From assembly GCA_963745675.1 (NCBI GenBank), contig CAVUYM010000008.1, positions 248,001 through 312,000 of the forward strand: 64,000 nt of DNA, given 5' to 3'. The position numbers and the translations under genes are program-made. Of the stretch, positions 58,160-64,000 are shown piece by piece (position 1 is the first letter of the stretch; each line of letters starts with the position of its first letter). Source of the DNA: JAUIIK01 sp963745675. Lineage in GTDB: Bacteria; Chloroflexota; Chloroflexia; Thermomicrobiales; CFX8. The notes under the pieces were generated by a model. The model was not told the DNA's origin, did not search any database, and saw only the letters and a program-made list of their open reading frames with translations.

Positions 58160-58201
58160 CGAGGCCTAAATCTAGAAACCCCATCATCCCCTCCCCCCAT
58201 G

Positions 58202-58231
58202 AAAGGAGCTGCTTCGAAGCGGCTCCTTTTT
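58202..58231 (+). terminator. Intrinsic terminator with T run
   Basis: AAAGGAGC pairs with GCTCCTTT around a GCTT/AAGC inner stem with a mismatch, followed by a T run. It lies about 40 bases beyond the PAP2 fusion gene and between it and a convergent gene. Confidence 0.8.
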
Positions 58232-58290
58232 CACTTTCGACATATGCCTTCACACCTTGCGACACGATCGGGAGAGCCGATGCGAGCTTG

Positions 58291-59319
58291 CTAACGCAGG
58301 GCGTTCCCAGCGATCAACACGAGGAGCAAGATCAGCAAGGTTGACCAGAGAGTCAATAGCAACCCTGTCGCGCGCCAGCGTTGAGGGGGCAGTCCAAGGG
58401 CGAGCAACGTGACGATCCCGGCGACGTTAATGCTGACGAAGTTGGTGACAAAGAGTAGCGCGGCTCCGAGTGCGAGATCGGGATAGCCGGAGCCGAGCAA
58501 CATGCCACACGCAGCCAGTGGAGGCATGAGGGCGACCGCGATCATGACACCAACGAGCGAACTGGAAAGCCCTCGTCCGAATGCAAGCGCACCGGCCGCA
58601 CCACTCGCGAGGGCCAGTACGACATCTACGGGCGCGACGTGGGTCCTCGCCGCCAGCTCGACGACGGTTGGATCGACGGAAATGAACAGCCCGAGTACGA
58701 ATGTGAGCGCAAGTGCCACGAATACGCCCGCAGTGAGTGTCTTGAGAGATTGGCGGCCAAGTCGCGCATCGCCGATGGTGGCGGCCATTGCACCGGCCAT
58801 CGTGGGCCCGAGCAGTGGTGCGACAATCATGGCTCCAATGACGATCGCTACAAGTCCGCTACGCAATCCCAACGCCGCGATTAGCGCGGAGAGAGCAACC
58901 GTCACCAGGTAAATCGGCGTCAATGTTGCCGATTCCTGAACGTCCTCATAGAGTTCGTCGGTGCTCAGCCGGTCGCGCGTGAGGTATTCCTCAGCCTGGG
59001 AGGGCGCGCGGCTTGGGTTAGATGGGACAAGTGGCTGCTCCAGCGACGGACCCGGCAGTGACGCTTCCACTTTGACGGCGAATGCCCTGAATTCGGGTAT
59101 ATTGCCGAAACGCTTTTCAAGTTCGTCGAATAGCCGTTCAACTCTTCTCGTTTCGACAAGCGCTTTTATGCGCACAGAGTCGGTCAGCATCTCATCTACC
59201 CAGATTTCAGTGCGTGTATAGGTGAGGAATACTTCGCGGACAGCCGGTAGTTGGTCGGAAGGAACGACAACCTCAATCAGGCGGACTGCCAACGGGGATA
59301 GCTCCTCTAATGCGCTCAA
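58291..59319 (-). CDS. DUF389 (TIGR00341-type) membrane protein
   Basis: 342 residues. Soluble N-terminus of about 120 residues (RLIEVVVPSDQLPAVREVFL ... ERLFDELEKRFGNIPEFRAFAVKVE), then about six TM segments: IYLVTVALSALIAALGLRSG, VAIVIGAMIVAPLLGPTMAGAMA, TAGVFVALALTFVLGLFIS and so on. The IGAMIVAPLLGP and GVMIAVALMPPLAACG sequences are DUF389 signatures. The function is not established; related proteins are found as regulators or transport-like proteins. Intact. It is divergent from the S9 peptidase gene, with 58 bases between. Confidence 0.88.
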   Translation of the reverse strand: MSALEELSPLAVRLIEVVVPSDQLPAVREVFLTYTRTEIWVDEMLTDSVRIKALVETRRVERLFDELEKRFGNIPEFRAFAVKVEASLPGPSLEQPLVPSNPSRAPSQAEEYLTRDRLSTDELYEDVQESATLTPIYLVTVALSALIAALGLRSGLVAIVIGAMIVAPLLGPTMAGAMAATIGDARLGRQSLKTLTAGVFVALALTFVLGLFISVDPTVVELAARTHVAPVDVVLALASGAAGALAFGRGLSSSLVGVMIAVALMPPLAACGMLLGSGYPDLALGAALLFVTNFVSINVAGIVTLLALGLPPQRWRATGLLLTLWSTLLILLLVLIAGNALR

Positions 59320-59377
59320 TCCTCTAGGATGCTATTGAAGAGTAGCAGCAGAAGACCTTCGCAATGAAAGGTGAGCC

Positions 59378-61183
59378 ATGCGCACTGTGAACGAATTGGT
59401 AGATATTCCGGGATCTGGGTTCCCCGCCTGGTCGCCGGACGGTAGGCATCTTGCGTTTCTTCAGGACCAGCCTGGCCTTGGCTGGCAGCTGAGCCTCCTT
59501 GATGCTGAGTCTGGCGCTATCTCGACCCTCAGCGACAACGCCGTCGCTCCCTGGCGGCCGGCCTGGGCTCCGGATGGCAGCCGGGTTGCCGTCGTGCGGG
59601 GTAACGATCGTGGCGGCTCCGACATCTGGCTCGTCTCGACTGACGGAGGCGAGGAGATTCTCGTTTCGGGCGATAGCGAGACGCGTGCTCCATCGTTCTC
59701 CCCGAATGGCTCCGAACTCGCCTACGTGAGTGCCACGGACGGAAGCCTTGATGTCTGGGTTGTCACACTTGATGGAGGGGAACAACGTCAGCTGACCAGC
59801 GACACCAATCCGCTCGATGAGCCGCGCTGGACACCGCGCTGGTCGCCCGATGGTCAATGGATCGCCTACGTCTCATCACGCTCCGGCGAGCGCAACAACG
59901 ACGATCTCTGGCTCGTCTCGGCCGACGGATCGGAACATCGCCAGTTGACGAGCGGCATCTGGGTCAACACTGACGCCTGCTGGTCGCCCGACGGCAGTTC
60001 AATCGTCGTCGTTGGCAATGCTGAAACCGAACACTGGTATGGGGATGATGCCGATCTCTGGCTCGTATCAGCCGGCGAAGGACCGCTCGAGCGCTTGAGC
60101 AAGGCTGGCGGGCACTCCTGGCGGCTGGAAGGCGCGGGGTTGGCCTGGTCGCCCGATGGAAGCACAATTTACGCGTTGCATCTCCATCGTGGCGACAAGC
60201 GCATCGCCGCGGTCCCAGCCAATGGCGGCGTCTCGACGGTGGTTACGAACGAAGCTGGGACCGTATCCGATTTCGCACTATCGCCTGACGGCGGTCAACT
60301 GGCGATCATCCATGCTTCGCAGACCCATCCGCCTGAACTCTTGATTCTGTCGACTGGGGGCGGTCTGCCACGACGCATGACGGACAATGCGGCGGCAGTC
60401 GGTGAAGACTTGCAGGAACCTCGACGCGTGCCCTACCGGTCGTTTGATGGTCTCTTTTGCGACGCATATCTTTATCTGCCGCCCGATTTCGATGAATCGA
60501 AGAGCTATCCCGGGCTGATCCAGGTGCATGGTGGTGGGACGAACGCCTACGGCAATGGCTGGCATGCGGTCGAACAGTGGCTGGCACTCAACGGCTTCGT
60601 CGTCATGGCTGTCGAGTACCGGGGTTCGAGCGGCTATGGACGCGACTTTGCTGGACTCTCCTATGCCGATTGGGGTGGCGGCCAGACGCATGATGCCGTT
60701 GCGGCTGGGGAGTGGCTCAAGGCTCAACCCTGGATCGACAAGATCGGGATCTACGGCGGCAGCTATGGAGGTTATCTGACCCTCCACGGTATCGTCGCCG
60801 CGCCCGACCTCTTTGACGCAGCGGTTGACATGTATGGCAAGACGAACATGATCACCGGCCAGAAATACGCTGACCGGGTTGGGCGCGTCTTCGTTGCCCG
60901 CGACTACTGGAACCGCATGGGGCACGAAGTCCCGGAGGCGATGAAGCGCGGTTCGACCCACCACCGCCTGACCGAGATAAAGACGCCGCTACTGATTCTC
61001 CACGGCGACCGCGATCCGCGTGTGCCGCCGAGCGAGTCTGCCCAGGTTGCCGAGACGCTGTCTGCGGCAGGCATCGCTCACGAGTACGTCGTGTACCCCG
61101 GCGAGGGCCACGGCTTCCGTAAGCGCGAGCACCGCGTCGATTGCTACGAGCGGATACTGAGCTGGTTTACTGAGCGCTTATAG
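59378..61183 (+). CDS. Prolyl oligopeptidase-family serine peptidase (S9C)
   Basis: 601 residues. The N-terminal 330 residues form a seven-blade TolB/PD40 propeller: repeats such as PAWSPDGRHLAFLQDQ, PSFSPNGSELAYVSAT, PRWSPDGQWIAYVSSR and CWSPDGSSIVVVGN. The C-terminal alpha/beta hydrolase has the nucleophile in GIYGGSYGGYLTLHG, Asp in LILHGDRDPRVPPSES and His in YPGEGHGFRKREH. Without a signal peptide it is probably cytoplasmic and acts on short peptides or acyl-peptides. GAAAGGTGA precedes the ATG. A perfect hairpin follows the stop. Confidence 0.92.
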   Translation: MRTVNELVDIPGSGFPAWSPDGRHLAFLQDQPGLGWQLSLLDAESGAISTLSDNAVAPWRPAWAPDGSRVAVVRGNDRGGSDIWLVSTDGGEEILVSGDSETRAPSFSPNGSELAYVSATDGSLDVWVVTLDGGEQRQLTSDTNPLDEPRWTPRWSPDGQWIAYVSSRSGERNNDDLWLVSADGSEHRQLTSGIWVNTDACWSPDGSSIVVVGNAETEHWYGDDADLWLVSAGEGPLERLSKAGGHSWRLEGAGLAWSPDGSTIYALHLHRGDKRIAAVPANGGVSTVVTNEAGTVSDFALSPDGGQLAIIHASQTHPPELLILSTGGGLPRRMTDNAAAVGEDLQEPRRVPYRSFDGLFCDAYLYLPPDFDESKSYPGLIQVHGGGTNAYGNGWHAVEQWLALNGFVVMAVEYRGSSGYGRDFAGLSYADWGGGQTHDAVAAGEWLKAQPWIDKIGIYGGSYGGYLTLHGIVAAPDLFDAAVDMYGKTNMITGQKYADRVGRVFVARDYWNRMGHEVPEAMKRGSTHHRLTEIKTPLLILHGDRDPRVPPSESAQVAETLSAAGIAHEYVVYPGEGHGFRKREHRVDCYERILSWFTERL

Positions 61184-61220
61184 GCGATGGATCCTGTTTT
61201 GGTTGATTTTTCGAACCAAG

Positions 61221-61255
61221 CGAAGAAGGCCGGTCAAACTGACCGGCCTTCTTCG
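61221..61255. terminator. Bidirectional terminator hairpin, 16-bp perfect stem
   Basis: CGAAGAAGGCCGGTCA and its exact complement around a 3-base loop. It separates the convergent S9 peptidase and beta-roll protein genes. Confidence 0.75.
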
Positions 61256-61297
61256 AGATACCCGTTTCTACTCCGACGAGGCTCCTGGCGATTGAGG

Positions 61298-62323
61298 TTA
61301 GTTCGGCTGGTTGAGACCCCCGCCTGTCCAATCATTCGCACTTGTTGACGTCCGATTCTGACCACCACTCACAGTCGAGTTATTGTTGTTCGCGATATTT
61401 GTATTACCGCCGCTTACGGTGGAATTGCCGTTTTGAGCCTGGTTACTCACGCCGCCGTTGACGGCCGCGTTGGTGCCACTGGCGGTATTCATCTGGCCGC
61501 CGGTAACGCTGGAATTGCCGCCGCTCGCGGTATTCATGTTGCCACCGCTGACGCTGGCGTTCGCGTTGGTTGCCTGATTATTCTGACCGCCGCTGACGCT
61601 CGACGCTCCGCCGGAGGCAATGTTGCTCTGGCCGCCACTGACGCTGGACTGATTCGCATTCGCAACATTACTCAGGCCACCACTGACACTCGACTCCACA
61701 CCACTTGCGGTGTTGCCGTTCCCACCGCTGACGGTGGATCGAAGACCACTGGCCGTGTTGCCGGTACCGCCAGTGACACTGGCAAAGTCGTTGCTGAGCG
61801 TATTGGGAAAGCCTGCGATGAATCCGCCATATGCTGTGAAAGTATGGTCGAGGCCCACCACGATGTTGTGGGACCCGGTCTGCGGATTATTCAGCGGATT
61901 TTCGTTGTAGCCTACGATCAGGTTGCCCTTGCTGTTGGTCGTATTCGTGCTGCCGGTGCCATTGACAATCTGAACGTTGCAGCCGCTGAAGACTGCATCG
62001 CCGCCAATATCGCTCATACAATCCGGTACCTGGGCTTCGAGCGCCGTCACTCGCGCCTCGATATCAATGACCGTTCCGGACGCGGCCCATTCGACCAGAG
62101 TTTCGTAGGGTGTGCAGTTCGGCGCCTGGCCCGGCGTCATGATGCGTGCCTGAGTGGTATAGCGATTTATGCAGGCATGGATATTGTCATTCGCATCGTG
62201 TGTCGCACCGGCATCCATCACTTGTGTGGCGAGGATGAATCCGCCGAAAAACAGAACCGCTCCAATGACCAACCCCAGTATCAGTCCGCCGGTCTGGTCA
62301 ACTGCCAACTTTGCAACCCGCAT
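61298..62323 (-). CDS. Membrane-anchored surface protein with YadA-head-like beta-roll repeats
   Basis: 341 residues from ATG 62323 (GAAGGAG upstream). Signal anchor near residues 12-33 (GLILGLVIGAVLFFGGFILA), a Cys-containing linker, a short coiled coil (TVIDIEARVTALEAQV), then about eleven repeats of 14-15 residues with the pattern S-x-SGGxxNxASG (e.g. SVSGGQSNIASGGASSVSGG, STVSGGNGNTASGVES). Such repeats form left-handed beta-rolls in the heads of trimeric autotransporter adhesins. The outer-membrane anchor of autotransporters is absent, which suits a single-membrane-type cell envelope. Probably a trimeric surface adhesin or stalk. It ends at GGGLNQPN. Confidence 0.8.
   Translation of the reverse strand: MRVAKLAVDQTGGLILGLVIGAVLFFGGFILATQVMDAGATHDANDNIHACINRYTTQARIMTPGQAPNCTPYETLVEWAASGTVIDIEARVTALEAQVPDCMSDIGGDAVFSGCNVQIVNGTGSTNTTNSKGNLIVGYNENPLNNPQTGSHNIVVGLDHTFTAYGGFIAGFPNTLSNDFASVTGGTGNTASGLRSTVSGGNGNTASGVESSVSGGLSNVANANQSSVSGGQSNIASGGASSVSGGQNNQATNANASVSGGNMNTASGGNSSVTGGQMNTASGTNAAVNGGVSNQAQNGNSTVSGGNTNIANNNNSTVSGGQNRTSTSANDWTGGGLNQPN
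61340..61800. repeat. Tandem DNA repeats of about 42-45 bases encoding beta-roll units
   Basis: About eleven imperfect units (read on the plus strand as GCCGCCGCTNACGCTGGAATT-type blocks with gaps) underlie the repeated SGG/NxASG pattern of the overlapping gene. Unit identity at DNA level is only partial, so expansions or contractions by slippage are possible but not demonstrated. Confidence 0.65.
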
Positions 62324-62501
62324 AGGTCTCCTTCTCCCGCTCGAAAACGTTTGCACTGTACGAACAATCATAGACCGCATGATCTACAGCGTATCGAACC
62401 ATAGATATGGCTTTTCCCCCCGCAATGATCTTAACGATAGTTCGGCAGTGTTCAAAGCTTGTGATTCACTCCGGAATCAGGACGTAATGGCGGGATCGCG
62501 G

Positions 62502-64000
62502 CTACTGGCCTGGCAGGTGATCGTTCAATGCAAGAATCGCCTCAAGCGCTGCGTCGCGATTTTCTCGATAGGCGGTGAAGGTCGGTGGGAGATACATCAG
62601 CGGAGCGATCCAGGTGCGGTTGTCGGTCGGCCAGGAGCTCTGCCAGTACAGGTCGGAGACATTCAGCGTCAACTTGCTATAGGGCAATTCGATCGGGATC
62701 GTCTCGCCGAAGAAGTTCGGGCTTGCGCCGGTCGGCTCGCCTACGAAGATCGCTTCGGTATGGCGTTCGATCAGACTGGAAAAGTTCTGAGCGGCCGAGA
62801 AGGTCCGCCGTCCGGTGATGACGAATAGCCGTCCACGCTGGTTGATCCTGTTGCCGATCAGCCGGTGGAGGAATGGCATCTCCAGGAAGGTGTTGCCGCC
62901 GTTGTTGCAGCGCAGATCAATGACGAGCTTCTGGACGGGATGATCGTCGATGAAGCGGAAGAGCCGCTCGGTAAATGCGCCGAAACTTTCGCTCGCTGAA
63001 TCCCTGACGCGATTGAACTGGAAGTAGACCGTCTCTTCGTCTTGCAGGTACTCGAACCAGTAGTAGGCGGCCTGGTTGCGGATGTAGCGTGGTAATGGCG
63101 CTTCGAGCGTGTTCGGGAAGAAGTTCCAGCCGGCCGGATAGGGGAAGCTGTAGTACAGCTCGTCGGTGCTCAGATTCTTGCCTGCAGAGACGGTAACTAC
63201 CTCTTCTCGCCCGTCCGCGTTTTGGATCTTGAGATCAACCTGATCGGGACTCGGGATCAGTCCAAGTGCGTGAACGATTGGCAGTTCTCGAATCAGGTAG
63301 GGAATCTTGAGCTTGATCCAGGAATCGCTGTCCCGTGGAATGGTCGGGGTAAATACATCGATGATCTCGGCTATGCCAGTGTCGCCAAACTGCAGCACCC
63401 GGCTGCCGAGGAGGTCGGCGTGCTCGGGCGTGCTTGCGATGATGAACAAGCCTTCCTCGAACAGATAGAACTGCAGTGGCAGCGTCGCCGGCGCGAGCGG
63501 ATGGTCGTCGGCAAAGGAAGCGCTAGCGTGACCGTCGCCGAGCAAGGTGAGGATGCGCCGCATCTCGACGAGGATCTCATATTCGCTCAGCTGTGGGATA
63601 TCCTCATTCAACTTCGCAACAGCCGCGTCGAAATCGCTCTCCGACACCAGCCGCCAGGGATGGAAGGCTTTGCGCTTGATCTCACGAGAGAAGAATGCCA
63701 GGTCGAAGCGCCAGCCTTCGTCGCGTGACAGCGCTTCGGCATCGACTAGTCCGACGAGGTCGCGAAAGCGTTGGTCGTCGTGGAGCGACTCGAAGTTTCG
63801 TCAATCTGTGCCAGTTTCAGGTTGCGATAACCAAGCTCGAAGGCACGCTCAAGCCAGTCTAGTGCTTCATCAAACTGCTCGTCGTGGGCGTGGCAGCGAG
63901 CAATCTGGAATGCCGTGTCGAATGGAAAGCCCGCGCCGAGATCGAGTGCCTCATAGTAGGCCGCGATGGCGGACAGATAGTTTTCCGCCCGATACTCTGC
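62502..64000 (-). CDS. TPR / S41-family protease, partial at right edge (frameshift)
   Basis: The C-terminal 380 residues are a peptidase S41 (tail-specific protease) domain: a core with KLVIDLRCNNGGNTFLEMPFL, the nucleophile region RRTFSAAQNFSSLIER and VGEPTGASPNFFGE. The segment before 63647 (RFRDLVGLVDAEALSRDEGWRFDLAFFSREI) is in the same frame. Farther upstream, after a one-base break near 63800, a TPR-like stretch (AYYEALDLGAGFPFDTAFQIARCHAHDEQFDEALDWLERAF) runs off the window. The known S41 layout with a TPR N-terminus suggests a periplasmic or extracellular protease. No PDZ domain is visible. Confidence 0.78.

Noticed and set aside
1..64000. tRNA, rRNA, CRISPR arrays, transposases and prophage genes
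   Set aside because: Scanned by eye for T-loop-like sequences, evenly spaced direct repeats and transposase motifs; none were convincing. Without a covariance search, a tRNA could have been missed.

Overview
The window reads as a chromosomal segment of a high-GC, Gram-positive-like bacterium, most plausibly a member of the Chloroflexota (Thermomicrobia/Sphaerobacter type). This is inferred from gene content: a SARP/AfsR-type regulator, a row of ComP-like membrane sensors, a SpoIIE/STAS partner-switching module, a CPH-type copper ATPase, S9 and S41 peptidases, PPK2, a DUF389 protein and an aromatic meta-cleavage operon. No rRNA, tRNA, CRISPR array, prophage or insertion sequence was found.

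Layout. 1-5 kb: a partial secreted subtilase, small membrane proteins, a DUF1990-like protein, and a phosphatase/kinase plus two STAS proteins. 5-6 kb: a secreted duplicated beta-barrel-like protein. 6.2-13.9 kb: a tightly coupled minus-strand array of six full-length paralogous multi-TM proteins and one 42-residue remnant. They resemble the sensor half of ComP-type histidine kinases but carry no kinase domain. A large SARP-NTPase-TPR regulator is transcribed divergently (14.1-17.0 kb). 17-18 kb: a VapC-like toxin behind two tandem ribbon-helix-helix antitoxins. 18-22.8 kb: a 4-hydroxyphenylacetate-type operon (hydroxylase, flavin reductase, extradiol dioxygenase, Baeyer-Villiger-like monooxygenase). 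22.9-26 kb: a secreted two-repeat protein opposite an OmpR-type two-component system. 26-29 kb: a decayed Uma2 gene, an FAH-family enzyme, a DapA-family lyase and an AllA-like protein, which may extend aromatic or carboxylate catabolism. 29-31.7 kb: an NlpC/P60 hydrolase and a ureohydrolase. 31.8-43.7 kb: a cell-surface polysaccharide locus (giant GT-C-like protein, CAP-like protein, MurJ/Wzx-like flippase, three glycosyltransferases, O-antigen-ligase-like protein, nucleotidyltransferase-like protein). 43.7-50 kb: an MFS transporter, a PAS histidine kinase with a receiver and a degenerate receiver, and an M19 dipeptidase. 50-55.4 kb: CopB-type ATPase, amidase, aspartate dehydrogenase, PPK2. 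56-64 kb: a PAP2 phosphatase fused to a kinase-like region, a DUF389 protein, an S9 peptidase, a left-handed beta-roll surface protein, and a partial TPR-S41 protease.

Roughly two dozen or more single-base frame breaks interrupt otherwise well-conserved genes, including compensating pairs inside conserved motifs. Either the assembly carries indel errors or many genes are recently decayed; error is the simpler reading. For broken genes I give the span of the whole reconstructed gene and say where the frame changes.
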